A program made the translations under genes and the position numbers. Shown here piece by piece: positions 37,261 through 47,216 of a DNA stretch of 64,000 nucleotides. Origin of the DNA: Kiritimatiellia bacterium. Lineage in GTDB: Bacteria > Verrucomicrobiota > Kiritimatiellia > RFP12 > UBA1067. The stretch lies in NCBI GenBank assembly GCA_017447805.1, contig JAFSMR010000046.1, forward strand, positions 26,965-90,964, given 5' to 3'. A model generated the notes under the pieces. It saw only the letters and a program-made list of their open reading frames with translations. It had not been told where the DNA came from and searched no databases. The first letter of the stretch is position 1; each line of letters opens with the position of its first letter.

Positions 37261-38703
37261 CTAGTTTGCTTTGGCGCCTTCGGCCTTCTGTTTTTCCTTT
37301 TCCGCCGCCGCCTGGGCGGCGGCACGTTCTGCGGCCATCCTTGCGCGGATTGAAGCTTTCGCGCGGCGGCAGAATTGAGTAATCGTTCTGTATGCAGGGC
37401 AGCCGAAGGAGCACGCACCGCATTCGATACATGTCATTACATGCGCATCTTCCGCCGTCTTTACATCATCTGCTTCCATCGCCTTGGAAATTTCGGCAGG
37501 GTTCAGATTCATCGGACACGCCCTGAGGCAGCGTCCGCAATTGATGCACGCCTGCGAAGAATACTGGAATACTCTTGATGGCGAGAGGAGCAATAAGCCG
37601 CTAGTAGTCTTGGTAGTTCCGATATCGAGAGTGGAAACGGCAAAGCCCATCATCGTTCCGCCGGAAATTATTTTCGCGGGCGGAATTTTTTCGCCGCCGC
37701 AAAACGCCACGAGGTCGGAATATTTCGTTCCGCAAGGCGCAAGAATATTCTTTGGCGTTGCGACTGCATCGCCCGATACTGTCGTTACGCGCTCCAAGAG
37801 AGGCTCGCCGAGTTCTACCGCATCTGAAATCGCGGCGACGGTGCCGACATTTTCTACGACGCACCCTACATCGATAGGCAGGGCCGGCGGCTCAGGGACA
37901 ATCCTCTTTACCGTAGCGTAAATCTGATGCTTTTCACTGCCTTGCGGATAAAGGACAGGAAGAACTACGATTTCGACATTTCCTTCGATATCCGCGAAAG
38001 CTTCTTCCATCGCCTTGATCGCCTCGGGCTTATTAGCCTCGATTGCAATTCTCACCGCCGGCATGCCGAGGATTTTACGCATTATTTCGACGCCAAGACG
38101 AATTCTCGGCGCGCGCTCGAGCATTACGCGATAGTCAGCGGTAAGATAAGGTTCGCATTCAGCGCCATTCAAGATTAGATATTCGCATCTCTTGCCGGGC
38201 GGCGGGCTGAGTTTTACATTCGTCGGGAATCCCGCGCCACCCATTCCGCAAATACCGGCTTCCTCTACGCGTTTAAGGAGCTCTTCTTTCGTTGCGGTTT
38301 TCCAATCAAGCGGCGGAAGGATAGGTCCTTTCGGCGCACTTGGGGTTGGAGTTTCGGTACCTTCCGCCAGGGCTTCTTCTTTGGCGGTCGTATCGAGGAT
38401 TACCGCATCTGCCATACCACCGGCAGGCCCGAGGCGCTTTTCGATCGCCTTTACCTTGCCGTCGGCGCTTGCGCGAACACAGACGGAAATAAAACCATTC
38501 TTTTCGCCTATCAATTGCCCGCGCTTTACGAAATCGCCGACTTTAACAAGGCATTTCGCCGGCGCGCCTAGATGCTGACTCATCGAAATCACCAACTCTG
38601 CAGGGGTAGCGAGTTTTTCAATCGGTTGGTTGCGCGCAAGTTCCTTGTTGTAATCGGGATGCACGCCGCCTTTGAATTTAAATTGGCTCTTAACAGTCTT
38701 CAT
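37261..38703 (-). CDS. rnfC: Rnf complex subunit C
   Basis: Cytosolic NADH-side subunit, 480 aa. Seen: MSQHLGAPAKCLVKVGDFVKRGQLIGE at the N terminus, GICGMGGAGFPTNVKLSPPPGKRCEYLILNGAECEPYLTADYR (nucleotide and FMN binding), ISGGTMMGFAV, and two 4Fe-4S motifs, CINCGRCLRACPMNLNP and CIECGACSFGCP. The end is an Ala/Glu/Lys-rich helix (from about residue 445), shorter than the long tail of gammaproteobacterial RnfC. Confidence 0.95.
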   Translation of the reverse strand: MKTVKSQFKFKGGVHPDYNKELARNQPIEKLATPAELVISMSQHLGAPAKCLVKVGDFVKRGQLIGEKNGFISVCVRASADGKVKAIEKRLGPAGGMADAVILDTTAKEEALAEGTETPTPSAPKGPILPPLDWKTATKEELLKRVEEAGICGMGGAGFPTNVKLSPPPGKRCEYLILNGAECEPYLTADYRVMLERAPRIRLGVEIMRKILGMPAVRIAIEANKPEAIKAMEEAFADIEGNVEIVVLPVLYPQGSEKHQIYATVKRIVPEPPALPIDVGCVVENVGTVAAISDAVELGEPLLERVTTVSGDAVATPKNILAPCGTKYSDLVAFCGGEKIPPAKIISGGTMMGFAVSTLDIGTTKTTSGLLLLSPSRVFQYSSQACINCGRCLRACPMNLNPAEISKAMEADDVKTAEDAHVMTCIECGACSFGCPAYRTITQFCRRAKASIRARMAAERAAAQAAAEKEKQKAEGAKAN

Positions 38704-38733
38704 AATCTTAAACTCCCTTTATCTCGCTATTCA

Positions 38734-39549
38734 TTAGTGGCCAGACTCGAAATGAGCATCTTCAATCATGCACTTCGCAGGGCACTTGGCGACAATCATC
38801 GCATCAGTCGGGGGATTGGAATAATTGACTTTCGCGAGGAAGCCCTGGAATGTAAAGTGGCCAGCTTCCTTGCCGCCGGAATTCTTTTCGCAAAGATGGC
38901 AACCCATGCAGCCAACCCCGCATACTTTACGGACATTCGGCCCCTTATCGGGATTGTTGCAAAGAACATGTATCGTTGCAGATGCCGGCACAAGCTCAAT
39001 CAGCTTCTTCGGGCAAACTTTTACACACTTGCCGCAACCAATGCAAAGGCGTTTATCGACTTTCGCCAGGCCATCGGCTACAGAAATCGCGCCTTTCGGA
39101 CAGACGTTCGCGCAAGCGCCATATCCAAGGCAACCATATTTGCACCCTTTATCGCCGCCAGCCGTCATAGCGGCCGTCGCGCAATCGCAAATACCGTTAT
39201 AATCGCCGATTCTAATCGCTTCGCTCCTCGTTCCGCAACATTTGACTAGCGCTACGCGCTTTTCCGTAGCTTCAGCGGCAACGCCGAGGATTTTTGCGAT
39301 AGCCGCGGCACATTCATCGCCACCCGCGGCACATGCGCCGTTGGGCGCGGTTCCCGCTACCAGCGCGCGCGCATACGCATCGCACCCCGCGAAGCCGCAT
39401 CCGCCGCAATTCGCGCCAGGCAATACCGATGTAAGCATACCGATTCGAGGATCTTCGCGAACAGCGAGATATTTATCGGCAAGCGCAAGCGCAATAGCGG
39501 CGACAAGACCAATGCCGGCAATACAAACAATAGCTATAACCATATCCAA
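38734..39549 (-). CDS. rnfB: Rnf complex subunit B (ferredoxin-type)
   Basis: Electron-entry subunit, 271 aa. N-terminal membrane anchor (about residues 3-25), then a four-Cys Fe-S block (LPGANCGGCGFAGCDAYARAL), and two 4Fe-4S ferredoxin motifs, CKYGCLGYGACANVCPKGAI and CIGCGKCVKVCPKKLI; a further Cys group GVGCMGCHLCEKN near residue 220. It should accept electrons from reduced ferredoxin. Gap of 15 bases to rnfA. Confidence 0.94.
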   Translation of the reverse strand: MDMVIAIVCIAGIGLVAAIALALADKYLAVREDPRIGMLTSVLPGANCGGCGFAGCDAYARALVAGTAPNGACAAGGDECAAAIAKILGVAAEATEKRVALVKCCGTRSEAIRIGDYNGICDCATAAMTAGGDKGCKYGCLGYGACANVCPKGAISVADGLAKVDKRLCIGCGKCVKVCPKKLIELVPASATIHVLCNNPDKGPNVRKVCGVGCMGCHLCEKNSGGKEAGHFTFQGFLAKVNYSNPPTDAMIVAKCPAKCMIEDAHFESGH

Positions 39550-39564
39550 AAACCTCCCAGAATA

Positions 39565-40152
39565 TCAATAAGGCATTTTTACGAGACCAGAAAAGCCCAT
39601 AAAGGCAAGCGAAAGAAGTCCGCCGGTGACCAGGGCGATTGCAATCCCTCTAAAGCAACGGGGCGGGTCGGCATGGGCGAGTTTTTCGCGAATACCCGAA
39701 AAAATCACTAGCGCAAAACCGAAACCGAGGGCCGCCGCAAAACTGAAAAATACGGCTTCGCAAAATCCAGTCCCTTGCTTGCAGTTGATTTCCGCCGCAC
39801 CCAATACTGCGCAGTTCGTCGTAATCAGCGGCAAAAAAATTCCAAGCGCAGCATGAAGCGGAGGCAAAAATCTCTTCATCGCTATATCGATGAACTGAAC
39901 AAGCGAGGCTATGACCAAAATAAACGCCAATGTATGAATATACCCAAGATTGTTTGGCGTAAGAAGATAGTGGTCAAGACACCACGTTACAGCCGAGGCA
40001 ATAGTCATGACAAACACGACCGCCCCGGACATCCCTAGCGCAGTCTCGGTTTTCTTCGAGACGCCCAAAAACGGGCAACACCCCAAAAAGCGGCTGAGAA
40101 CGAAATTGTTCACCAAAACCGCGCCTACCAGTAACATTAGATAATAACTCAT
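39565..40152 (-). CDS. rnfA: Rnf complex subunit A
   Basis: Six-helix membrane subunit, 195 aa. Seen: NNFVLSRFLGCCPFLGVSKK and LPPLHAALGIFLPLITTNCAVLGAA, with the half-repeat Cys motifs that bind the intramembrane Fe-S cluster with RnfE in other species. It is RnfA, not RnfE, by the N-terminal NNFVLSRFLG. It starts the operon. The promoter -10 is nine bases from the ATG, which predicts a nearly leaderless mRNA. No rnfE is in the window. Confidence 0.93.
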   Translation of the reverse strand: MSYYLMLLVGAVLVNNFVLSRFLGCCPFLGVSKKTETALGMSGAVVFVMTIASAVTWCLDHYLLTPNNLGYIHTLAFILVIASLVQFIDIAMKRFLPPLHAALGIFLPLITTNCAVLGAAEINCKQGTGFCEAVFFSFAAALGFGFALVIFSGIREKLAHADPPRCFRGIAIALVTGGLLSLAFMGFSGLVKMPY

Positions 40153-40161
40153 AGCAAGTAT

Positions 40162-40190
40162 ATTTTAGCATTATTCTTGTATCAAATCAA
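40162..40190 (-). promoter_or_regulatory. Promoter of the rnf operon, near-leaderless
   Basis: Minus strand: -35 TTGATT (40185-40190), 17-base spacer ending TGC, -10 TAAAAT (40162-40167). The -35 and spacer lie inside the 3' end of dapF, so rnf can also be transcribed by read-through from that operon. Confidence 0.72.
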
Positions 40191-40971
40191 GGGCATCCCA
40201 GTCGATTTCCCCAGAAAAAACTCTCTTGACAGGTCCAGTGAGAGTTAGATTGGAAAAACAATTCCCCTCGCTCACCCCGTCTATTATTAAATTATAGCCT
40301 AGGGATGTCTTTACATGGACAGGGAATTCGAGCCCATAATCGGCTACTCCAATTACAGCCGCTGCAATCGACCCCGTGCCGCACGCGCCAGTTTCCGCCT
40401 CTACTCCGCGCTCATAGGTCCTAATCGCCAAACGGTTGGGTTGACGATAGCTCACGAAATCCACATTCGTGCCATCGGGTTCGAATTCTTCGCTGTTGCG
40501 GATTCGACGGCCTTCATTTTCTACATCTACTTTCGAGAGATTCTCGACCGGGATAATCTTATGGGGAACGCCAGCGACTACGAAATCATCTGCGAAATCC
40601 TTAGGAGCAGGGACTTCTACCTTGACGAGACCCGGCTCGAGAATTTCGGCTTTCACGATTCCCGCGGCCGTTTCGAATTGCATAATATCCGATTTCGCTG
40701 CGCCGATTTCACGTGCGAACGCCGCAACACACCTCGAACCGTTGCCGCACATTTCGGCTTCCGTCCCATCGGGATTGAAAAAGCGCATCTTGAAATCTGC
40801 GATTGCGGATTTTTGAACGAGTATCACCCCTTCGCAACCGATTCCATCGGGACGAGACGCCATGGTCGCGATTCTGCGATGATCCTCTATCGGAAAATCG
40901 CCTTTCATATCGTCTATGAGAAGGAAATCGTTCCCCGCCCCATGCATCTTTACGAAATGTATAATTTTCAT
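40171..40971 (-). CDS. dapF: Diaminopimelate epimerase
   Basis: Converts LL- to meso-diaminopimelate for lysine and peptidoglycan. 266 aa. Seen: MHGAGNDFLLIDD, the first catalytic Cys in AEMCGNGSRC (Cys75) and the second in TGACGTGS (Cys197). Fits the asd and lysA genes at 54-56 kb. It begins 24 bases after the prc stop and contains the rnf promoter near its end. Confidence 0.96.
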   Translation of the reverse strand: MKIIHFVKMHGAGNDFLLIDDMKGDFPIEDHRRIATMASRPDGIGCEGVILVQKSAIADFKMRFFNPDGTEAEMCGNGSRCVAAFAREIGAAKSDIMQFETAAGIVKAEILEPGLVKVEVPAPKDFADDFVVAGVPHKIIPVENLSKVDVENEGRRIRNSEEFEPDGTNVDFVSYRQPNRLAIRTYERGVEAETGACGTGSIAAAVIGVADYGLEFPVHVKTSLGYNLIIDGVSEGNCFSNLTLTGPVKRVFSGEIDWDALDLIQE

Positions 40972-40995
40972 AGCGCCCTATCTCCCCTTCTCTTT

Positions 40996-43212
40996 TTATA
41001 ATCCCAAAATCGCGTTATACCACTGGATTTGCGGAATTTGAAGAGTATTTCCGCCATTTAGTTCCACCAAATCGCTCAAAATATCGAAAGCTTCGTCCAA
41101 AACGATATCATCGCTCTTTAACTGATTGCGACGGCGGCGAGATTTCTTTTCATCGCTAGAATTCGAGTTTTCAGAATCGGAATCGCTTTCGGCGAGTTCC
41201 CGGTCTTGCCGCATCATTTCGAGCCGTGCTTCGCGCTCGAGCGGCACAAATTCCCTTTCGCCGACAGCCTTCATGCCATCTACATGCGAGATGTGTTTTT
41301 GATACCTTTCATTCTCGGCAAGTCTTTTCGCGCTTCTTTCCTGGAGCTCGGGAATAAAGCTATCGAGATTCCAGCATTTGACGAAATCGGCTTTGCGTAT
41401 TTTCGTAAATGGCAGCGCGTATGTGAGTTTATCTTCTCCCAAATCGAGCGAATCGAGGAGCGACGGCAAGCGTATATCGGAAGCTACGCCTTTGACTTGG
41501 GTGGAGCGTCCGTCGATTCTATAGAACCTAGCTGTAGTGATTTTTACCGAGCCATATTTTTCGGGCCCCATGCCAAGGACGGTCTGAACAGTCCCTTTGC
41601 CATGAGATTGCGTATCGCCGAGGACGATCGCCCTACCCGTATCGCGAAGATGGCCTGCGACGATTTCGGAAGCAGATGCCGAAGCGCGGTCGATCAATAC
41701 GACCATTGGTTTTTTGAAGGCTACAGGATTGCCGCGGGGGATAGAAAGAGGTGAAACGCTTCTCGTATCGCGAATCTGCACAACTGGGCCGTTCGGCACG
41801 AACAGCGCGCTTAGCATGACTGCTTCACGGAGCGACCCTCCGCCATCGCTGCGCAAATCGAGGACCAGCCCTTCGACATCCTGTGCGTTGAATTGCGCGA
41901 CAAGCTTCGCGACATCGTCCGCACAGCTGCGATAGCCCTCTTCGCCGGGATTTTTATCCATCGAGCCATAGAAGCTCGGTAAATATACATAGCCGAGCTT
42001 TCTTTCGGTGTCTCCAATCGTCACGCGCTCGACTCTGCCGGTCGCCGCCTGGTCTTCGAGCTTGATTTCGTCGCGCACGAGCTCGATCATTTTTACAGTC
42101 GCGCCGGATGGGTCGCTGCGGGGGATGATTTGGAGTGTGACACGCGTGCCTTTAGGTCCGCGGATTTTGCGTATCGATTTCTTGGTCGGCTGCCACATTA
42201 TATCTTCGAGCTCGCCATTTTCCTGCTTGACGCCGATGATTTTATCGCCTTCCTGAATACGGCCATCTTTATCCATCGGCCCGCCAGGCATGATTTCGGC
42301 AATCTTCAGCGCGCCATCATCCATTCCCAAAACCGCCCCTACTCCGCATAGCGAAAGGTTCATATCCATATCGAAATCTTCTTTCGATGCCGGCGACATA
42401 TAATCGGAATGAGGGTCGTATGCACGTGTTACGCTCGAAAGATAATTTTGCAATATCGCCTCTTCATCTGGTTCGCATAGCACATGATAATATTGCCTGT
42501 ATTTCTTTATGAGATTTTCCTCAGGAGTAAGCTTGGGGTCGTCGCCGTATTCATCTTCGCCTTCTTGCGTTTGAGAACCATTTACGGCAGCGATTTCACC
42601 CTTCAGGATTTCGCCGGAAATGGATTCATCCTTCGTTACATTGCCTTTTGCGGCTTTTTCTTCTTCGTCCAGAACTCGAGCGAGAGTCTGCGCAAGAACC
42701 TCGTTTTTCAGTCTGCGGACCCAATATTCCTCGGCTTCTTCCTTCGTCTCGGGCCATGGGGCATCTTTGCGCTTGATGCGATAGGTTTCATTCGAGGTAA
42801 AATCCCAATTCGCGGCCGCGAGAAGATTCGTCGCGAAATCTATCCGCTCATTCAGTCTTTCGCGATATAATTCATATACCTCATAGCCGAACGAGACATC
42901 GCCGGCGCCCAATTCATCATCGATGGTAAATTCGTGATTCGCCAATTTTTCGAGGTCGCTCTTCAAAAACACCGAATGGTCGTAATCGTAGTAAGTAACT
43001 AGATTCGTCCAAGCCCTCTGCGAAATCTGATCGTCCAGCGGCTGTTGCAAGACATGGTATCTCGGGAGCATTTTGGCAAGGCGCTGGCCGATTTTGCCGT
43101 AATAGCTTTTGGGTGCGGCCTTAGGCGCCTCGGCTTTAACCGCGGGCGATTCCTCCTCGGCGAAAGCGAACAAGGGGAAAAGGGACAAAATCAAAATCGT
43201 GATGTTTTTCAT
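40996..43212 (-). CDS. prc: Tail-specific periplasmic protease, Prc/CtpA type (S41)
   Basis: 738 aa with a signal peptide (to about residue 18). Seen: a long helical N-terminal part, a PDZ domain (CGVGAVLGMDDGALKIAEIMPGGPMDKDGRIQEGDKIIGV, about 290-330), DLRSDGGGSLREAV, the catalytic Ser in IDRASASASEIVAG and the Lys in SHGKGTVQ. The C terminus carries an Asp/Ser then Lys/Arg stretch. Prc trims periplasmic proteins and peptidoglycan enzymes. It overlaps the NERD gene by ATGA. Confidence 0.93.
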   Translation of the reverse strand: MKNITILILSLFPLFAFAEEESPAVKAEAPKAAPKSYYGKIGQRLAKMLPRYHVLQQPLDDQISQRAWTNLVTYYDYDHSVFLKSDLEKLANHEFTIDDELGAGDVSFGYEVYELYRERLNERIDFATNLLAAANWDFTSNETYRIKRKDAPWPETKEEAEEYWVRRLKNEVLAQTLARVLDEEEKAAKGNVTKDESISGEILKGEIAAVNGSQTQEGEDEYGDDPKLTPEENLIKKYRQYYHVLCEPDEEAILQNYLSSVTRAYDPHSDYMSPASKEDFDMDMNLSLCGVGAVLGMDDGALKIAEIMPGGPMDKDGRIQEGDKIIGVKQENGELEDIMWQPTKKSIRKIRGPKGTRVTLQIIPRSDPSGATVKMIELVRDEIKLEDQAATGRVERVTIGDTERKLGYVYLPSFYGSMDKNPGEEGYRSCADDVAKLVAQFNAQDVEGLVLDLRSDGGGSLREAVMLSALFVPNGPVVQIRDTRSVSPLSIPRGNPVAFKKPMVVLIDRASASASEIVAGHLRDTGRAIVLGDTQSHGKGTVQTVLGMGPEKYGSVKITTARFYRIDGRSTQVKGVASDIRLPSLLDSLDLGEDKLTYALPFTKIRKADFVKCWNLDSFIPELQERSAKRLAENERYQKHISHVDGMKAVGEREFVPLEREARLEMMRQDRELAESDSDSENSNSSDEKKSRRRRNQLKSDDIVLDEAFDILSDLVELNGGNTLQIPQIQWYNAILGL

Positions 43213-43886
43213 GCTATATTCTCCATCAGTGAAACGAGTCTTTCTTTTTCGGGCTCAGCGATAATTATCTTATCGGTCGAAAAGCTCTTTTGCAGTTCAC
43301 TTGAATTTATGATTACCGCGCCTTGCACTTCGGCTATATGCGCGCCAAAAGTATCGCTGGCGAAGGCCAAGACTGGGGTAACTGGCCCCATCCAGCCGAT
43401 TTTCGCAAGTTCTGCTTTGACGAGAGCTGCTTCCTTCAAGACCTGTTTTAGCGGCGGACGCGATGGCAACTGGCCATCGAGGAGGATGTGACCTTCTTCA
43501 ACCGTCACCGCGCCTTTCCAATATTTCGTTTCGATCGCGAATACGCCAGGCGGCCCCACGACGACATGATCTACATGAACGCCACGCGCGATGAAATCGT
43601 TAAATACGTCATATTTATCCGATAGATTCTTAAGGATAGATGAAACTTTCTCTTCACCCCTTGCGCCGATATAAAAACGCCTTACTTTTATGGCTCCGCG
43701 ATGAAGACTCCAGCCGACCAGGCCAAGGGCCGCGCCAAGAAAAAGCGCGGACCACATATCACGCTTGGCGACCAAAAGCGCAAGCGAAAAGCCGCTGAGA
43801 AAGATTCCCAGCCCCAGCGGCCAAAGTCCTAGAATTGCGCCTTTTACGCGCGCCCATTCGCCTGCTATACCATGAATCCTTGCCAT
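43209..43886 (-). CDS. NERD-domain membrane protein (225 aa)
   Basis: Two N-terminal hydrophobic segments (about 13-33 and 45-62), then the NERD nuclease-related domain: GARGEEKVSSILKNLSDKYDVFNDF, VDHVVVGPPGVFAIETKYWKGAV with conserved D and ExK positions. NERD proteins resemble PDDEXK nucleases; no target is known for this one. It follows dxs by 20 bases and is coupled to prc. Confidence 0.85.
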   Translation of the reverse strand: MARIHGIAGEWARVKGAILGLWPLGLGIFLSGFSLALLVAKRDMWSALFLGAALGLVGWSLHRGAIKVRRFYIGARGEEKVSSILKNLSDKYDVFNDFIARGVHVDHVVVGPPGVFAIETKYWKGAVTVEEGHILLDGQLPSRPPLKQVLKEAALVKAELAKIGWMGPVTPVLAFASDTFGAHIAEVQGAVIINSSELQKSFSTDKIIIAEPEKERLVSLMENIA

Positions 43887-43906
43887 ATCTTCTCTTTCGA
43901 TAAATC

Positions 43907-45676
43907 TTAAATTTGTATTTTCGCCTTGCCCTTGCTTTGGGGGGTAAAGGATTTTATTTTTGCAACAATCGAATCCACATCAAGATGATACCTCTTTTCA
44001 AGCTCGGCCGTTTTGCCATGAGGAATAAATTCATCTGGCCAACCGAATTTCAAGTCTGCGCCAATCGATTCGCCAAGGCCGCCGGCGACGCACCCGTTTT
44101 CTATCGAGGCGATTCGCTCGCCTTGCTCCCGGTATCGCGATAAGCTTTCTTCGTCAAACGGCTTGATATACCTGGAATATACGGCTTTACCCCCGACGGC
44201 TTTAGCGACATCGCACGCCTTTTTATACATATCGCCGCAGGCATAAATCACCCATCCGTTTTCTTGTGGTGTAAATACTTCCTCGGTAAATGTTTCCGGC
44301 TCGTTTCCGGTTGGTGCAATCCCTCTAGGATAACGAATCAAGGTTGGACCCTTCCTTTCGAGGGCTTCTTTCAGTAGCGCCTTCAGGTCGGCAGCGTCCT
44401 TCGGCTGGCATATCGTAAGATTCGGTATGCATTTAGTCATCGCGATATCGTAAAGGCCCTGGTGGGTTACGCCATCTTGACCTACTACACCAGCGCGATC
44501 GACGCAAACGACGACCGGCAAATTCGCAATAGCGATATCGTGCAAAAGCTGATCGATCGCGCGCTGGAGGAATGTAGAATAAACGGCGATAACGCTCTTC
44601 ATGCCGCCGGCGGCGAGTCCCGAAGCAAACGAGAACATGTGACCCTCGGCTATTCCCACATCAAAGAATCGTTCGGGATAAGCTGAAGCAAATTCTTCGA
44701 GACCCGTCCCATCTTTCATGCCGGCGCTCAACGCGACTATCTTTTCATCCTCGGCGGCGAGGCTCGCTAGCGCCTCTCCAAACGCACGCGACCAAGTATA
44801 TGCGTTTTTCGCTTTTTCCAAAAATGCGGCGGGGTTGGCGATATCGAATGGGCCGGGACCATGCCAGCTCGTTGGATCCTTTTCTGCGACTTGCCAGCCT
44901 TTGCCTTTTTTCGTTACGACATGCACGATTACGCTTCTTGATTCCTGCTTTGCGACGGCAAACGCCGCCCGCAAAGCTTTCACGTCGTGACCATTCACAG
45001 GTCCAATATATCTAAAGCCGAATTGTTCGAAAAACGAATCTGCCAAAAACCAAGATTTGATTCTCGCCTTGAAGCGGTGGACAAATCCGTAAAGGAAGTA
45101 AAGCCTCATAGCCTTACCCCAGCGGCGTGCGGCGTTTTTCAGTCTATTGTATCTTGCGCCGGCGATTAGCCGCCCGAGGAAACGCGAAAAGCTGCCCGCG
45201 GGCTTGGAAATACTCATTCCGTTATCGTTGAGAACGAGTATTACCTTCCCTGCCGCGGCGCAATTGTTAAGCGCTTCTAGGCTTGTGCCGTTTACGAGAG
45301 AAGAATCTCCCGTTATCGCAACGACATGATAATCTTTATGTTGCAGCTTTCTCGCAGTGGCATAGCCTTCGGCAATAGAGAGCGCGACTCCTGCATGCCC
45401 CGCGATCGCCGCATCGCATTTCGATTCCAGCGGATTGGGAAAGCCTGAAATGCCGTCAAGCTCGCGAAGAGTGGAAAATTCTTTCGCCCTTCCCGTCAAG
45501 ATTTTCCACGCATAGGCTTGATGACCTACATCCCAAATTATTCTATCACGCCAAGGGTCGAATTCTTCTCTGAGGGCGATGGCGATTTCCACAGCGCCGA
45601 GAGAAGAAGCCAAATGCCCGCCGTGCTTCGATACTTCATCGAGGATTCTCGCGCGAATCTCTTCCGGGCTCATCAT
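43907..45676 (-). CDS. dxs: 1-deoxy-D-xylulose-5-phosphate synthase
   Basis: First step of the MEP isoprenoid pathway, TPP dependent. 589 aa, short by about 30 at the N terminus. Seen: HGGHLASSLGAVEIAIAL, IIWDVGHQAYAWKILTGR, ITGDSSLVNGTSLEALNN (TPP motif, with GDS instead of GDG), FGFRYIGPVNGHDVKAL, DVGIAEGHMFSFASGLA and RYPRG. The GDS change is seen in some other phyla by memory, and every other motif is intact. It overlaps the glycosyltransferase stop by ATGA. Confidence 0.92.
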   Translation of the reverse strand: MMSPEEIRARILDEVSKHGGHLASSLGAVEIAIALREEFDPWRDRIIWDVGHQAYAWKILTGRAKEFSTLRELDGISGFPNPLESKCDAAIAGHAGVALSIAEGYATARKLQHKDYHVVAITGDSSLVNGTSLEALNNCAAAGKVILVLNDNGMSISKPAGSFSRFLGRLIAGARYNRLKNAARRWGKAMRLYFLYGFVHRFKARIKSWFLADSFFEQFGFRYIGPVNGHDVKALRAAFAVAKQESRSVIVHVVTKKGKGWQVAEKDPTSWHGPGPFDIANPAAFLEKAKNAYTWSRAFGEALASLAAEDEKIVALSAGMKDGTGLEEFASAYPERFFDVGIAEGHMFSFASGLAAGGMKSVIAVYSTFLQRAIDQLLHDIAIANLPVVVCVDRAGVVGQDGVTHQGLYDIAMTKCIPNLTICQPKDAADLKALLKEALERKGPTLIRYPRGIAPTGNEPETFTEEVFTPQENGWVIYACGDMYKKACDVAKAVGGKAVYSRYIKPFDEESLSRYREQGERIASIENGCVAGGLGESIGADLKFGWPDEFIPHGKTAELEKRYHLDVDSIVAKIKSFTPQSKGKAKIQI

Positions 45677-47208
45677 TCTTGCTCGCCCCTTTCTTCGTCT
45701 TCGCGCAACTTCAGAAGGACCAATGTGGTCGCGTGCTGGCCGAAATCCTCCTCTTTCATCACCATTTCATATCTGCTATTCAGAAGGCGGGCGAATTCCA
45801 GTTGCTCTTCCAGCGGCCTTTCATCGCATTTTGGCGGATTTATCGCAAAAGTATAACCGCTGACAGCCGCAATCTTCGCATCGCTCGTCGTAATCAAGCG
45901 CCGCCATTCATCGCTTGATAGCATGCTGAACGGCCCCATTTCCAGTCCCTCGGGCACCTTGCGGTTTGTCTCGATGGCTAAATACAAATCTTGCGTGAAA
46001 ATCGTCTTGCCGCCGGGATCGATGCTCTCGATGGCATAAGCAACTTCTTGCAATTGCGCAAGCTCGCTCGCAGGCTTGACGAGGGTCCAGAATCTATCGT
46101 GGCCGTTAGTGGTCCATTTTTCCAAAAGAGGACTTCCGAATGATGCTGCCCAAGTCATACCGAGGGCCAATAGTACGATTCTTCCGGCGCCAATGGTCGC
46201 TCTTGAAAGGAGCTTGACCGTAACGACTACCGTCAAAAGCCCCATTATCGGCACATTGTAATCTTCATAGGGGAAAGGCGCAGCCATTTGCGAAAGAAAT
46301 ATCGCGAGGAATACCGCAATCATTACCCTTAGAGAAAATTTCACATCGGAATTTGCCTCGAGCTCCAAATCCTTGGCTCTGATGTTGCGGAAAATTTCCA
46401 TACCCAAAAGCACGAATATCGGCGCATACCATCTCACAAGCCTGCTCAAACTGCCGACGACGAAAATTACATCGAATCCCTTGCGCGCGGCGTGATACTT
46501 CTGCGCGGCTATAAGGCCGGCGAGCGATTTCGGGTCTAAGATGAACGGACAATACAAAACCGCGAGTCCCAACGCCCCGCCTAGACCGAATGCGAGGAAT
46601 GCAAAGCGATATTTCTTGAACGCTATCAATAGCGCCACGCCGGCGACCGCGAGCGCCGCGCCGAGAGTAATTCGCGTGCCTGCCGCAAACGCAAGCGCCA
46701 TGCCGGAAACGAACAGAAGCACTCTGGATAGAACTAGCCGGCGCTTGTCGTTTAGGCGCGTAAGGCTAAACGCGTAAAGATACATGCCGACAGATAGAAA
46801 AAATCCGCCAAGCGCATAAGTCTTGGGGATTGAGGTATAGTAGACATGATAAATATTGGAGCCAAGCAAAAGGAATGTAACGAGCGCCGCCGCGCCTTTG
46901 CGCTCGCCGAGCGTCAATAGACGCGCCAGCGCCATCGTGAATATGAGAGCCGATAATCCTATTATACTTGTTATTATCCTCGCGCCGATTAAACCGAACT
47001 TTTGCCACACGCCACAAAATACGGAATATGCAATCGGCAAGAGAGGCCCTTGGGTAAAGAAGAAATCGCGATATGGAAGCTTGCCTTCATTCACTAAATT
47101 CGCGGCATAAAGATACCAACCCTCATCCTGATTCAACCCTCCGAGCCAAATCGAGGCGAGTGCCAAAACCAAAAAAGCAAACCCAGCTAGTATCCCATAG
47201 CGCTTCAT
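45673..47208 (-). CDS. Polytopic GT-C glycosyltransferase (ArnT/PMT-like)
   Basis: 511 aa with about eleven hydrophobic segments and the GT-C signature early (LNQDEGWYLYAANLVNEGKLPYRDFFFTQGPLLP, with the catalytic Asp/Glu after the first span). A soluble C-terminal part follows (about 400-511). It would transfer a sugar from a polyprenyl-phosphate donor to lipid or protein in the periplasm. Its downstream partner dxs supplies isoprenoid precursors, which fits. First gene of the operon; the -10 ends eight bases before the ATG, so it is predicted leaderless. Confidence 0.8.
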   Translation of the reverse strand: MKRYGILAGFAFLVLALASIWLGGLNQDEGWYLYAANLVNEGKLPYRDFFFTQGPLLPIAYSVFCGVWQKFGLIGARIITSIIGLSALIFTMALARLLTLGERKGAAALVTFLLLGSNIYHVYYTSIPKTYALGGFFLSVGMYLYAFSLTRLNDKRRLVLSRVLLFVSGMALAFAAGTRITLGAALAVAGVALLIAFKKYRFAFLAFGLGGALGLAVLYCPFILDPKSLAGLIAAQKYHAARKGFDVIFVVGSLSRLVRWYAPIFVLLGMEIFRNIRAKDLELEANSDVKFSLRVMIAVFLAIFLSQMAAPFPYEDYNVPIMGLLTVVVTVKLLSRATIGAGRIVLLALGMTWAASFGSPLLEKWTTNGHDRFWTLVKPASELAQLQEVAYAIESIDPGGKTIFTQDLYLAIETNRKVPEGLEMGPFSMLSSDEWRRLITTSDAKIAAVSGYTFAINPPKCDERPLEEQLEFARLLNSRYEMVMKEEDFGQHATTLVLLKLREDEERGEQE

Positions 47209-47216
47209 GAGCTTAC

